Origin: Paenibacillus macerans
GTDB taxonomy: Bacteria; Bacillota; Bacilli; Paenibacillales; Paenibacillaceae
Direction: 5' to 3'
Assembly (NCBI RefSeq): GCF_900454495.1
Contig: NZ_UGSI01000002.1
Span: forward strand, 1,585,001-1,649,000
Length of the DNA stretch: 64,000 nucleotides
Shown: piece after piece, positions 1 through 9,147 of the stretch
How positions within the stretch are numbered: position 1 is the first letter of the stretch
Layout: every line of letters starts with the position of its first letter
Made by a program: the position numbers and the translations under genes
The notes under the pieces: model-generated
The model's input: the letters and a program-made list of their open reading frames with translations, nothing else
Told to the model about the DNA's origin: nothing
Databases searched by the model: none

Positions 1-1
1 C

Positions 2-2542
2 AAATGGCTTGCCGCCTGGGTTGAAGAGTTCGGGATCGATGGATTTCGGGCCGACACGGCCAAGCATGTGGAACTAAACCGCTGGAAGCAACTGAAAACC
101 GAGGCCAGCGCGGCTTTGCACAGATGGAGGCAGAACAATCCTGACAAACCGGGCGCGGCTTGGACCGAAGATTTCTGGATGACCGGGGAAGTCTGGGGAC
201 ACGGCGTCGGCAAAAGCGAGTATTTCAACTACGGATTCGATTCGGTCATCAACTTCAGCTTCCAGGATTCCAACATCAATTCCCTCGAGAGCATCTATGC
301 CGATTACGCCGCAAAGTTAAATGCAAATCCGAACTTCAACGTGCTCAGCTACATTTCTTCGCACGACACCCGGCTGTATGACCGGGGACGGCTGACCCAG
401 GCCGGAACGGCGCTGCTTCTGCTGCCGGGCGGCGTGCAAATTTTCTATGGCGACGAAACCGCCAGACCTTTTGGGGAGACCGGCTCCGACCCGCAGCAGG
501 GGACGCGTTCAGCGATGAATTGGGACAATATCAACCAGAACGTATTGTCCCATTGGCAAAAAGTCGGCCAATTCCGGAACAAACATATTGCGGTCGGAGC
601 GGGCCGGCACGTCAAAATCGCCGACAGCCCGTATACGTTCAGCCGGACGTACGCCAAGAACGGGATCGAGGACAAGGTTGTCGTGGCTATGAACGCCTCC
701 GGTTCTACTGCGGTCAACGTATCGCCCGTGTTCCCGGACGGAACGCTCGTTCGAGACGCTTACACCGGAAACGAGGCGGTCGTCAGCGGCGGTACAGCGA
801 CTTTCACGGCAGGAGCCAACGGACTGATCCTAATCGAACAGATCGGGGAGTCCCCGCTGCCGCTGTTGTTCGCCGATCCTGCGGGAGGAAACTTTAAGAC
901 GGACACGCTCACGATTAAGCTGCAAGTGAGGAAGGCGGACAGCGGAAAATACACGCTGGACGGCAGCGATCCGCAGGGAGGGATCGCCTTCACCGACGAG
1001 ACGGAGATCGCAATTGGCGAAAATATGGAGTTCAACGATAAGCTAACCTTGAGAATGCATGCCGTAAATGAAGATGGTGTTTCCACACAGCAGTATATTT
1101 TTACGAAAAAGGATCCGCATGCCGGGTTGAGCGTTCATTTCAAAAAGCCCGCTGACTGGGGAACGCCTCGCCTCTATTTCTATGAAACTTCGCCTAAGGT
1201 GGCCGAGCCTGCTTGGGCGGAAGCTCCGGTCATGACGAGGGGGACGGGAGACTGGTATTCCTATACGATTAATGGCGTGGATGGCGCTACGGTTATATTC
1301 AGGGATGACAAAGGACGACAAAATCCAGGACAGAACCAACCCGGCTTCCCGTTGGCCGCAGACGGCTGGTATGATGGACGGTGGCATGATTCGAATCCGG
1401 ACGGTCAGGGGGATACGGAAGCGCCGACGGCTCCGACCGGCCTCCGCGCGATCGCGGTAACGGATCGGACGGTAAGCCTCGCCTGGACCGCTGCAACCGA
1501 TAATGTCGGTGTGACCGCCTATGATATTTTCCGGGGAACAGAGAAAATCGGAAGCACGGAGGCAACCGCGTATACGGATACGGCCCTCTCGTCTGAAACC
1601 GCTTACGTTTATTCTGTCAAGGCGCGTGATGCCGCGGGCAATGTATCCGCGCCAAGCGATCCGCTGGAAGTAACGACCGAACCGGCGGGAACCGGCGGCA
1701 ATCAGGTCACTGTATATTACAAGCGCGGCTTCAATACGCCGTACATGCACTATCGCCCGGAAGGCGGCGAATGGACAGCCGTACCGGGCGTACGAATGGA
1801 ATCGTCCGAAGCAGCGGGCTACAGCAAGCTGACGGTCGATATCGGAACGGCGCAAAGGCTGGAGGCCGCCTTCAACAACGGCAATAATCAGTGGGACAGC
1901 AACAATCAGCGGAACTACTTCTTCGGGGTAGGCACCTGGACGTATTCCGGGAATGGCAAGATAACCGCGGGCGCGCCAAACCCGAGTGCTGGCAATCAAG
2001 TGACCGTTTACTATAAGGAAGGCTTCAACACGCCGTACATGCACTACCGTCCGGAAGGCGGCGAATGGACAGCCGTACCGGGCGTGCGAATGGAATCGTC
2101 CGAAGCAGCGGGCTATAGCAAGCTGACGGTTGACATCGGAACGGCGCAAAGGCTGGAAGCTTGCTTTAGCAATGGCAGCGGGCACTGGGACAGCAATAAC
2201 GGTAAAAATTACTTTTTTGAGATAGGGACATGGACTTTCAGCAGCTATGGCAATATACGGGAGGGTGCGCCGACCGTCCCTGCGTCTGCCGAGGAAGCGG
2301 TGGGTTCCGCCGGCTTGGAGCCCAATCAAAATCAGACCGGGCCGGAATCACCGCCTCCGGATATTTTACCGGATTCGGAGCCAGCGTCCGAAATCGAGCC
2401 GGCGCCGGTCGTTCCCGAGCCGCCCGCTTTTGAAGCGGGGCCGGAAACATTGTCAATCTTAAGTGATGCCAAGCCCGGCGGTGTACTCCATGCTGGCGTA
2501 ATTCATGTCGGCGACCCATGGGTAAGCCGTTTGTCCGCCTAG
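2..2542 (+). CDS. alpha-amylase (GH13) with starch-binding modules, 5' end missing
   Basis: Hydrolyses alpha-1,4 glucosidic bonds in starch, presumably outside the cell. The reading frame is open from base 2, so the start and most of the (beta/alpha)8 barrel lie upstream. Visible GH13 motifs: the nucleophile region GFRADTAKHVE (about residue 18), the acid/base in GEVWGHG (about residue 60) and the third Asp in YISSHDTRL. After the barrel and its beta-sandwich come a CBM26-like starch-binding module (from GLSVHFKKPADWG), a fibronectin type III domain (from EAPTAPTGL) and two nearly identical CBM25-type modules (each beginning QVTVYYK and containing HYRPEGGEWT), then a Pro/Glu-rich tail. No LPXTG anchor or SLH domain is seen, so it is probably released. 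The CBM25 pair is a recent duplication, nearly identical at DNA level. The family is certain; the exact specificity (alpha-amylase versus maltogenic) is not. Confidence 0.93.
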   Translation, partial: KWLAAWVEEFGIDGFRADTAKHVELNRWKQLKTEASAALHRWRQNNPDKPGAAWTEDFWMTGEVWGHGVGKSEYFNYGFDSVINFSFQDSNINSLESIYADYAAKLNANPNFNVLSYISSHDTRLYDRGRLTQAGTALLLLPGGVQIFYGDETARPFGETGSDPQQGTRSAMNWDNINQNVLSHWQKVGQFRNKHIAVGAGRHVKIADSPYTFSRTYAKNGIEDKVVVAMNASGSTAVNVSPVFPDGTLVRDAYTGNEAVVSGGTATFTAGANGLILIEQIGESPLPLLFADPAGGNFKTDTLTIKLQVRKADSGKYTLDGSDPQGGIAFTDETEIAIGENMEFNDKLTLRMHAVNEDGVSTQQYIFTKKDPHAGLSVHFKKPADWGTPRLYFYETSPKVAEPAWAEAPVMTRGTGDWYSYTINGVDGATVIFRDDKGRQNPGQNQPGFPLAADGWYDGRWHDSNPDGQGDTEAPTAPTGLRAIAVTDRTVSLAWTAATDNVGVTAYDIFRGTEKIGSTEATAYTDTALSSETAYVYSVKARDAAGNVSAPSDPLEVTTEPAGTGGNQVTVYYKRGFNTPYMHYRPEGGEWTAVPGVRMESSEAAGYSKLTVDIGTAQRLEAAFNNGNNQWDSNNQRNYFFGVGTWTYSGNGKITAGAPNPSAGNQVTVYYKEGFNTPYMHYRPEGGEWTAVPGVRMESSEAAGYSKLTVDIGTAQRLEACFSNGSGHWDSNNGKNYFFEIGTWTFSSYGNIREGAPTVPASAEEAVGSAGLEPNQNQTGPESPPPDILPDSEPASEIEPAPVVPEPPAFEAGPETLSILSDAKPGGVLHAGVIHVGDPWVSRLSA

Positions 2543-2567
2543 ACAACCGAAGACCGAGTGAAAAATG

Positions 2568-2604
2568 CCCCTTTGCCATGAGCCGATCATGGCGAAGGGG
2601 TTTT
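2568..2604 (+). terminator. rho-independent terminator after the amylase gene
   Basis: A 14-bp inverted repeat (CCCCTTTGCCATGA at 2568-2581, TCATGGCGAAGGGG at 2587-2600, one mismatch) is followed by TTTT. It lies 25 bp after the amylase stop. Confidence 0.85.
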
Positions 2605-2638
2605 CTTGGAATGGCGGGGGCGAATTAGCTGAATCAAA

Positions 2639-2744
2639 TGCAAAAGTGCATTTCATTTTTCGTAAATCACCATTTTCATGCGAATGAAATGCACTACCAT
2701 TTCGGGAGGTTTTGACAAAATTCGCCTGCACTTTTGCATTTCAT
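2639..2744. repeat. intergenic repeat A, copy 1 (TGCAAAAGTGCA-bounded)
   Basis: The stretch is bounded by the inverted pair TGCAAAAGTGCA (2639-2650) and TGCACTTTTGCA (2727-2738). Its right end (2701-2744) is almost the same as 57921-57963, about 55 kb away, where the same bounding pair is found. An internal GAAATGCAC adds another half-site. I see no gene here. It behaves like a small dispersed palindromic element. Confidence 0.7.
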
Positions 2745-2969
2745 AGAAATTAGCTTAGGACGCAGACCCGGATTTGGCATAATCCCTGGTTTGGTGGAAC
2801 CGGGATTTTACACAATGGCGGGTTCACTCACAATGTCCGATTCCACGAAATTTCAGATTTCACATAATCCCGGAGCACCAGCATCCTTATATCGAAAGAA
2901 AAACCGCCGCCTAACGCGCTCTGTCCACCTGAAATGCACCGCGATCGACGTTTTTCATACGTTATTTAT

Positions 2970-2999
2970 TTGTTGTGACCGCCGCATATCGCATATAAT
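2970..2999 (+). promoter_or_regulatory. probable sigma-A promoter of the DEAD-box helicase gene
   Basis: TTGTTG (2970-2975), an 18-bp spacer and a perfect TATAAT (2994-2999) stand about 65 bp upstream of the helicase start. The AT-rich leader has no competing ORF. Confidence 0.55.
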
Positions 3000-3065
3000 G
3001 AAAATATTAACATTCTAAGCAATGATCAAGAGTGGTTAACGATAAATGAAAAAGGATGAATGGAT

Positions 3066-4589
3066 ATGACAAATACGACGTTTGCCGGGCTTGGAATCGG
3101 AGAACTGTTGTCCGCGAAGCTGATGGACTACGGCATTACGGAACCATCGCCGGTACAGGCGGAATGCATTCCCGCGGCGCTGGAAGGACGCGATGTGCTT
3201 GCGCAGTCGCAGACGGGCACCGGCAAAACGCTGGCTTATTTGCTGCCGATCCTGCAGTCCAGCGATCCGGGGGCAAAAACGCTGCAGGCCCTGATCCTTG
3301 CGCCAACGCAGGAACTGGCCATGCAGATTTTGCGGGAGGCGGAGAAATACGGGGAAGCGCTCGGGATTTTGTCCCAGGCGCTGATCGGCGGAGCCTCCGT
3401 GAAAAGACAGCTGGAGCGGCTGAAGCAGCATCCCCAGCTAGTGGTCGGAACGCCAGGGCGGATCCGGGAGATCCTGGCCCTTCGCAAACTGAAGCTGCAC
3501 GCGCTTAAAACCGTGGTTGTGGACGAAGCCGACCAAATGTTCAAGCTCGGGGGCGCCGCCGATGTGGAACATATTTTGCGCGCGACCCTGCGCGACCGGC
3601 AGCTGATGTTCCTGTCCGCGACGATCACCCCGGACATCCGGGCCCTGGCGGCCAAAGAGATGAACAACCCGGTGGAAATCGGAATCGAACCGGAACAGCG
3701 GACATCCAAAAGCCTGGAGCATATTTATTTCGTCTGCGAACCGCGCGACAAAATCGACACGCTGCGTCGGATCGTCAGGCATTTCGATCCGGCCCGGGCG
3801 ATCGTGTTCATCAACCACACCGACCAGATCGCCGAAGTGGAAGGCAAAATGAACTACGTCGGCCTTAGCGCCGGCGCTTTGTACGGCGATGCCGACAAAG
3901 CGGCGCGCAGCCTTACGCTGAGGCGATTCCGCGAAGGCAAAATCCGCCTGCTTGTGGCCAGTGACGTAGCCGCCAGGGGTCTGGACATCGAGGATCTCGC
4001 CCTGGTCGTGAATCTGGACCCGCCGATCGACGCCGAACATTATGTGCACCGCGCCGGACGCACGGGGCGGATGGGCAAGCGCGGCCTGGCCGTCTCGATC
4101 GTCTCGCCGCAGGAAGAGTTCATCATGCGCAAGTTTTCCCGCGAGCTGGGCATTGAAATCGAGCCGAAGACGCTGTATCAGGGCGAAGTGCTGGGGCTGG
4201 AGGAGCAGCCGCCGGCCGGGAGACGCCGCCATCCGTCCGCGGGCAAAAAGGCGGGGGTGAGCGCTGTCCGCCGCCACGCGGCGGAAGGGCCCGGCGCTGC
4301 GTCCGGCGCCCGCTATCCCGCCGAAGGAGGGCGCAGGGGCAAAACCGCCGGGCGGGCGCTGCCGGAACGAGACGATCGCGGAAGCGCGGAGCGTTCGTCA
4401 GCGGGGAAATCCGGCTTCGGCAGCCTGCCCGTATCCGGGCGCAAGGCCGCAGCCCCCGCTTTGGGCGGGTCGGCCGGCGGGGGAGCGCGCAAGATGAATC
4501 CGGCGGGCGAGCGGAAGAAAGAGCGCCAGGAGGACCGTAAGAACAAAGGCGCGCCGCGGTGGCTGAAAAACAAAAAGCCGCACGGTTAA
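3066..4589 (+). CDS. DEAD-box ATP-dependent RNA helicase
   Basis: Cytoplasmic RNA helicase that remodels RNA structure with ATP. All the motifs are present: Q motif TEPSPVQ, Walker A AQSQTGTGKT (about residues 46-55), PTQELAMQ, TPGR, DEAD in VVDEADQMF (about 153), SAT, ARGLDIE and HRAGRTGR. The helicase core ends near residue 380. A low-complexity Gly/Ala/Arg/Lys-rich tail of about 125 residues follows, like the basic RNA-binding tails of CshA-type helicases. An ATG at 3060 is possible, but AAAGGA at 3051-3056 is only 3 nt from it; the ATG at 3066 has proper spacing. The gene appears monocistronic, with its own promoter upstream and a new ribosome binding site before ecsA. The paralogue (CshA, CshB, YfmL-like) cannot be fixed by eye. 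Confidence 0.93.
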   Translation: MTNTTFAGLGIGELLSAKLMDYGITEPSPVQAECIPAALEGRDVLAQSQTGTGKTLAYLLPILQSSDPGAKTLQALILAPTQELAMQILREAEKYGEALGILSQALIGGASVKRQLERLKQHPQLVVGTPGRIREILALRKLKLHALKTVVVDEADQMFKLGGAADVEHILRATLRDRQLMFLSATITPDIRALAAKEMNNPVEIGIEPEQRTSKSLEHIYFVCEPRDKIDTLRRIVRHFDPARAIVFINHTDQIAEVEGKMNYVGLSAGALYGDADKAARSLTLRRFREGKIRLLVASDVAARGLDIEDLALVVNLDPPIDAEHYVHRAGRTGRMGKRGLAVSIVSPQEEFIMRKFSRELGIEIEPKTLYQGEVLGLEEQPPAGRRRHPSAGKKAGVSAVRRHAAEGPGAASGARYPAEGGRRGKTAGRALPERDDRGSAERSSAGKSGFGSLPVSGRKAAAPALGGSAGGGARKMNPAGERKKERQEDRKNKGAPRWLKNKKPHG

Positions 4590-4671
4590 AGCGAATTTTA
4601 TGAACCGATGAGTAAGATAGCGCAGTGAGCTTATCCAAGCTCCGCGTTTCTTTGTTGGGAGGAGTTCTGAA

Positions 4672-5418
4672 TTGAGTGAAATGCCCGTACTGCAAGTCGA
4701 GGAGCTAAGCGGGGGATACAGCCTGGGCCGTCCGGTGCTCCATGACGTCAGCTTTGAGGTGGGGCCGGGCGAAATGGTGGGGCTGATCGGCCTGAACGGA
4801 GCCGGCAAAAGCACGACGATGAAACATATTCTCGGGCTGATGGCGCCGCACCGGGGCGGCATTTACGTCACCGGAAAGACGCGGGAAGAGGCGCCGGAAG
4901 CATACCAGTCCTCGCTTGCGTTTGTGCCGGAATCCCCGCTGCTGTATGAAGAATTGACCGTGAGGGAGCACCTGGAATTCACCGCCAGGGCTTACGGGGT
5001 CGGCCCCGAGGATTACCAAGACAGGGCGGAACGGCTGCTGAAGCTGTTCCGCATGGAGGAGAAGGCGGACAGCCTGTCGATGCATCTCTCCAAAGGCATG
5101 AAGCAGAAGGTGATGATTATGTGTGCCTTCGTCGCCCGGCCGCCGCTGTATATCATCGATGAGCCTTTTCTCGGGCTGGACCCGCTGGGAATCCGCTCGC
5201 TGCTCGACTTCATGCTGGAGATGAAGGAGAGCGGGTCGTCGATTTTGCTGAGCTCGCACATCCTGTCGACCATCGAGAATTATTGCGACCGTTTTATCGT
5301 TTTGCATCGCGGGAAGGTGATCGCGCAAGGAACGCTGGCCGAAATCGGGGAGCAGGCCCAAATGCCGGGAGCCGCGCTGGAATCGATTTTTTACGCTTTA
5401 GTGAAGGACGGAGCGTAG
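4672..5418 (+). CDS. ecsA: ABC transporter ATP-binding protein, EcsA-like
   Basis: ATP-binding subunit of an Ecs-type ABC exporter. Walker A is GLNGAGKST (about residue 40), the signature is the divergent LSKGMKQK, and Walker B is PPLYIIDEPFLGLDP. The length of 248 residues is normal for EcsA. The start is TTG at 4672, chosen because GGGAGGAG ends 7 nt upstream; the first ATG comes three codons later. The next gene begins 3 nt after the stop and encodes the EcsB-type membrane partner, so the two form an operon. In Bacillus subtilis, Ecs affects protein secretion, competence and the intramembrane protease RasP; that role is carried over by homology. No ecsC follows. Confidence 0.87.
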   Translation: MSEMPVLQVEELSGGYSLGRPVLHDVSFEVGPGEMVGLIGLNGAGKSTTMKHILGLMAPHRGGIYVTGKTREEAPEAYQSSLAFVPESPLLYEELTVREHLEFTARAYGVGPEDYQDRAERLLKLFRMEEKADSLSMHLSKGMKQKVMIMCAFVARPPLYIIDEPFLGLDPLGIRSLLDFMLEMKESGSSILLSSHILSTIENYCDRFIVLHRGKVIAQGTLAEIGEQAQMPGAALESIFYALVKDGA

Positions 5419-5421
5419 CCT

Positions 5422-6639
5422 ATGGAACTTCGAGCGCTGCGGAGCCGGCGCAAAGCGGCGTTTTGGGGCAAGGTGCTCCCGTATTTGCCTTATGTGTTCC
5501 AAAGCGGTGTCGCCGTGCTGCTGCTCCTGCTGATCATTGCTTTTTCCGCCTGGTATACGGCTTTTTTGCAAAATCTTCCCCCCGGTCTGCCGGTTTCCTG
5601 GATCATGCTGCTTTTGCTTGGCCCGCTGACGGCTTATTCCGGGTTCCGGACCTATGTTGAGCCGGCGGACGTAATTTTCCTGCTGCCGCAGGAGACGCGG
5701 ATGAAGGAATATTTGTCCCCCGCCTTTCGCAGCGGTATTATTTATAAGCTGATCGGGTTGTATATCGTGCTGCTGCTCGTTTGGCCGCTTTACATACGGA
5801 GCTCCGCAATCGTACAGCCGCTGTGGCTGATGATGCTCATCCTGCTGCTGCTTAAAGCGCTAAGCGCTTATGGCGCATGGCAGGAGCTGCGCATTACGAC
5901 GGCGCGGGCCCGAACGGGCTACCGCCTGCTGCGCTGGTGCTTCATCCTGCTGATGGTCGCGGCTTGGCTGTGGCAGCCCGCCTGGAAAAGCGCGTTGTTT
6001 ACGCTGCTCGTCGGCCTGAACTATGTGCTCGTGCTGCGTTTTCCGCTGAAGCATGCCGTGCCCTGGGACAACCTGATCGCGGCGGAAAAATCGAACGAAG
6101 CCAAGGTGCTGCTGCTGCTCGGCTGGTTCGTGGACGTTCCGGCGGAAGGGCAAAAGGTAATCCGGCGCCGCTGGTTGTCCGCGGCCGGCAACCGCACGCC
6201 CTGGACGCCTGCGGCCGCTTACCGCTACCTGCTGATCAAAACCTTCGTCCGCAGCGAGCTGCTGGGCATGTTGATCCGGCTGACGCTGCTCGGCCTCTTG
6301 CTTGTCGGCTGGAACGGGCGGACCTGGCTGGGCACGGTTTTGTACCTGCTGTTCGTATTTCTGACGGGAACCCAGCTGGCTTCCCTGCGCCATGCGCACC
6401 GCGATTCCCCGGCGGCTTCCTTTTATCCGCTCCCGCCCGGGGCCAGAAAGGCTGCCGCACTGCGCATCACCTCGCGCCTGCTGTTCGCGCTGGCCGTGCT
6501 GCTTTGGCTGCCGATGATCCTGACTCCCGGGGGAGAAGCGGCGCTTAAGTTCGGCAGCCTCGCCGCCGGCCTGGCGTTTGCTTGGGCGCTCCGCAGCGTT
6601 TGGTCCCGCAAATGGCGGGAAGAAGAGCTGGACGAATAA
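5422..6639 (+). CDS. ecsB: ABC transporter permease, EcsB-like
   Basis: Membrane subunit partnering EcsA. The 405 residues carry several hydrophobic segments (for example VAVLLLLLIIAFSAW near residue 30, a pair near 120-150, a pair near 170-200, and more near 290-320 and 350-380). The block YVEPADVIFLLPQE after the second helix is typical of EcsB. It starts 3 nt after ecsA, so translation is probably coupled. A long hairpin at 6653-6689 closes the operon. Confidence 0.87.
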   Translation: MELRALRSRRKAAFWGKVLPYLPYVFQSGVAVLLLLLIIAFSAWYTAFLQNLPPGLPVSWIMLLLLGPLTAYSGFRTYVEPADVIFLLPQETRMKEYLSPAFRSGIIYKLIGLYIVLLLVWPLYIRSSAIVQPLWLMMLILLLLKALSAYGAWQELRITTARARTGYRLLRWCFILLMVAAWLWQPAWKSALFTLLVGLNYVLVLRFPLKHAVPWDNLIAAEKSNEAKVLLLLGWFVDVPAEGQKVIRRRWLSAAGNRTPWTPAAAYRYLLIKTFVRSELLGMLIRLTLLGLLLVGWNGRTWLGTVLYLLFVFLTGTQLASLRHAHRDSPAASFYPLPPGARKAAALRITSRLLFALAVLLWLPMILTPGGEAALKFGSLAAGLAFAWALRSVWSRKWREEELDE

Positions 6640-6652
6640 AGTTTGAAGCAAA

Positions 6653-6689
6653 ATGGCCCGCACTCCTGCCGAGCAGGAATACGGGCCAT
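6653..6689. terminator. bidirectional terminator between ecsB and the aminotransferase gene
   Basis: ATGGCCCG (6653-6660) pairs with CGGGCCAT (6682-6689), and TCCTGC pairs with GCAGGA inside. The A-run on the left gives a U-tract for minus-strand transcripts. The plus-strand tail is weaker. It lies between two convergent genes. Confidence 0.7.
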
Positions 6690-6720
6690 GATTCATAAGA
6701 TGATCTAAACGTAAAAATGA

Positions 6721-8028
6721 CTATTTCGATTGCAGGTCCTGAACGCCTTGGTAGATCAAATCAAACAGTTCCTCCAGATTTTCCTCGGCGATGCAGGAAA
6801 ACGCAATGCGCAGGTCGGTTCCGCCGAGCGCGATCGTGCCGACGCCGTATTGGTGAATCAAATGCTGGCGCAGCGCCTCCGCCGAAACGGTCTTCAGCTT
6901 CAGGCACATGAAATAGCCGGAGTTAAACGGGTAATATTCCCAAACGTCCCCGTACTTGCCGCTGTCCAGCAACGCTTTGACCTTGTTGGCGCGGCCTTTC
7001 ATCGTCTTGAATTTCTCCGCCTTCTGCGCTTCGAACTCCGGCGACTGCAGCGCCTTCAGCACGAATGTCTGCGACGGATGCGGCCCGCTGGAAATGGTGG
7101 CGCGGATGATGCCGAGCGCCTTTTGCTCCAGGGCGGCGAGCAGCGCTTCGTCGTCCGCCGCGAATGTGATGAACCCGACGCGGAAGCCCCACACATATTC
7201 CTCTTTGGTCGCCCCGTCGATCTTCACCGGCAAAATCCGCGGATGCAGGCCGGCCAGCTTGCCGAACAGCGATTCCGTAAGCGAGTCCTCGAAGAACAAG
7301 CCGAAATAAGCGTCATCGGTGACGACGACCACGTTAATCCCGGCTTCCGCGGCGGCCTGAATCGCGTCCACAATCTCCCCGCCTTCCTTTGCGCCCGGCG
7401 TATATCCGGTCGGGTTGTTCGGGAAGTTCAGGATGACGACCGCTTTACCCTTGTCCTTTTGGGCGAGCAGGGCTTCTTTCAAGCCGGCGCTGTTAAACGT
7501 CATCTCATCGGTAAACAAGGGGAAGTTGACGATCCGGGCATGACGGCGGATGCCGAAAGTCAGCTCGTAGTTCTCCCAGTTTTTATCCGGAAAAATAACC
7601 GCGTCGCCCTCGTCCGCGAACAGGTCGGCGACGATGCTGAGCCCGTGGGTCAGCGCGTTCGTCGCGATCGGATTGCCGAAGCTTTTGCCCGCAAGCGACG
7701 GGTTCTCCTGCAGCATTTTGGCCCGCCAAACTTTGCGCAGCTCCGGTTTGCCCGCCGGCGGCGCGTAAGGGTACAAATCCTGCGGCTTATAAGCGGACAA
7801 CGTATCCTGGATCGCCGCGAGGTGCATCGGTCCCCCGTTTTCCGTAGCGATGCCGATCGTGGCGTTATATTTTTTAGCTTGGGCTGAAGCTTCGGCGGAC
7901 TGGCTCAAAATGCCTTCCTTCGGAAAATAAATTTCCTTGCCCAGCCCCGACAGCATGTCGTACACGTGGCTGTTCCCCGATTTGATGTTCTCGTTTAACT
8001 GCTCCGCAAGTGGGTTCATCACATTCAT
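6721..8028 (-). CDS. PLP-dependent class I/II aminotransferase
   Basis: Cytosolic fold-type I aminotransferase of 435 residues. Features seen: FPNNPTGYTPG (substrate/cofactor loop), VVTDDAYFGLFF (Asp that pairs with the PLP pyridine), and the likely Schiff-base lysine in DGATKEEYVWGFRVGF. The C-terminal DLRIAFSCI holds the conserved substrate-binding Arg. The start at 8028 lies only a few bases after GGAAGG; the third-codon ATG at 8019 (MNPLAEQ) has better spacing and may be the real start. The substrate is not clear. The protein belongs to the group often annotated simply as aminotransferase or aspartate-aminotransferase-like, and no pathway gene adjoins it. It has its own sigma-A-like promoter with an adjoining palindrome. 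Confidence 0.88.
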   Translation of the reverse strand: MNVMNPLAEQLNENIKSGNSHVYDMLSGLGKEIYFPKEGILSQSAEASAQAKKYNATIGIATENGGPMHLAAIQDTLSAYKPQDLYPYAPPAGKPELRKVWRAKMLQENPSLAGKSFGNPIATNALTHGLSIVADLFADEGDAVIFPDKNWENYELTFGIRRHARIVNFPLFTDEMTFNSAGLKEALLAQKDKGKAVVILNFPNNPTGYTPGAKEGGEIVDAIQAAAEAGINVVVVTDDAYFGLFFEDSLTESLFGKLAGLHPRILPVKIDGATKEEYVWGFRVGFITFAADDEALLAALEQKALGIIRATISSGPHPSQTFVLKALQSPEFEAQKAEKFKTMKGRANKVKALLDSGKYGDVWEYYPFNSGYFMCLKLKTVSAEALRQHLIHQYGVGTIALGGTDLRIAFSCIAEENLEELFDLIYQGVQDLQSK

Positions 8029-8049
8029 CCTTCCGATCCGTTTAATAAT

Positions 8050-8108
8050 TTAGGGCAGTACCGTCTTAAACTGCCTAACATTATATCATTTCGGTCAGAA
8101 CGAGTCAC
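8050..8108 (-). promoter_or_regulatory. promoter with possible operator for the aminotransferase gene
   Basis: Read on the minus strand, GTGACT and TATAAT (plus-strand 8080-8085) are 17 bp apart. Just downstream of the -10 is an inverted repeat, TTAGGCAGT and ACTGCCCTAA (plus-strand 8050-8059 and 8070-8078). This position is ideal for a repressor site or an early hairpin. The regulator is unknown. Confidence 0.5.
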
Positions 8109-8130
8109 GATCTAAAACCGCCGCACCGGT

Positions 8131-8751
8131 CTATTTTTCGCGGTGAAACGGGCAGTATTTTTTCATATGCTCGATCGTTTCCGCGTCCAGTTCGCCGCCC
8201 CGCTGCCGCAGCCCTTCGACCACGGCGTCAAACTTCGCTTCGCTCTGATTTTGCCCGAATTTGAATTTGGCGGTCATCGTCTCCGGGACGATCCGGCATA
8301 GCGCCACCGCCTTGAGTTGGCCCGCATATTTGGGGTCGGCCGGATCGATCGGGTTATAGCCGCCTTCGGGCTGGAGCTTTTCCATAAACAAAGTGAACGC
8401 ATCCGCTTTTTCCTGAAGGTTTTCGACCTTTTCCACCCTTCCGCGGACCATCACGCTTTTGAAAAAGGCCGAAGCCGGACAAGCCAGCAGCGGATCGGTA
8501 AAATAGGACGGAATAATCGCATACTCCTTCGCCACGGTGAAGCTGACCCGGGGATCGCGGGCTAGCTGCTTCATTTTTTCCCCGGCCAGACTGCCGTGAA
8601 AATAAAAGAACCGTCCGTCGTATACAAAATTCAGCGGAGTCACCCGGCTCCAGCCGTCTTCGCCGACGGTGCCGAGAAAGCCGTAGCTCATCTCCCGCAA
8701 AAACTCTTGGACTTCCGTTTCATCCTGCATCGTAAATTCTTTTCTGCGCAT
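8131..8751 (-). CDS. pyridoxamine 5'-phosphate oxidase-family flavin split-barrel protein
   Basis: Small FMN-binding split-barrel protein (about 206 residues) of the PNPOx-like/NimA-like group. The pattern GFLGTVGEDGWSRVTPLNFVYDGRFFYFHGS, split across strands, is the usual first half of the barrel. I place the start at 8751 (MRRKEF), where GGGAG precedes the ATG by 8-9 nt; the open frame extends further to 8817 without a good site. It reads away from the MocR regulator gene at 9148, a PLP-binding regulator family, so a link to B6 or amine metabolism is possible but not shown. The substrate is unknown. Confidence 0.8.
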   Translation of the reverse strand: MRRKEFTMQDETEVQEFLREMSYGFLGTVGEDGWSRVTPLNFVYDGRFFYFHGSLAGEKMKQLARDPRVSFTVAKEYAIIPSYFTDPLLACPASAFFKSVMVRGRVEKVENLQEKADAFTLFMEKLQPEGGYNPIDPADPKYAGQLKAVALCRIVPETMTAKFKFGQNQSEAKFDAVVEGLRQRGGELDAETIEHMKKYCPFHREK

Positions 8752-8925
8752 ATGGTTCGCTCCCTGTTTGTTTTGATATTCAGCATACGCCGCAAATTGA
8801 CATAAAAAAAGAACCAATTTACATTTAAATTAGTAGGCCAATTTAAGCGTAAGGGAACCAGTAGACTGCTCCTGAATGAAATAAGGCGAACGTTGGTGAC
8901 GTCAGCTTCGACTTGTATGGAGGAC

Positions 8926-9106
8926 AACGGACATGAGCGCCCTTATTTGCCTGAAAAAACGCCGGTTTGATTTCTAACGGACAGGAGAGTCGCTATTTGC
9001 TCGAAAAAGGCCGGATATGTGCACAGAAATGCCGAATAAGGCCTGTGGTGTCCGTTACATTTTGAAAACTGTTGATTTCATCGAAATAGCGGCGCTGGTG
9101 TCCGTT
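8926..9106. repeat. intergenic repeat B, four-armed inverted repeat
   Basis: The gap between the split-barrel gene and the MocR gene holds AACGGACA twice in direct orientation (8926-8933, 8976-8983) and TGTCCGTT twice (9049-9056, 9099-9106). The outer arms extend further (AACGGACA..AGCGCC..TATTT against AAATAGCGGCGCTGGTGTCCGTT, imperfect). The two inner arms share GGCC/TATT blocks. A single-stranded copy could fold into two nested stems. A TTATTTGC-GAAAAACG sequence near 29630 resembles one arm. This is a probable MITE-like or REP-like element that may also carry the promoters here. Confidence 0.65.
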
Positions 9107-9147
9107 AGGATTGGCGAGTGTTAAGCGACCGGGAGGAGACTTTGGAG

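Noticed and set aside
2734..3018. 94-residue frame between the amylase and helicase genes
   Set aside because: It starts inside repeat A, has no ribosome site and no recognisable protein, and spans the helicase promoter.
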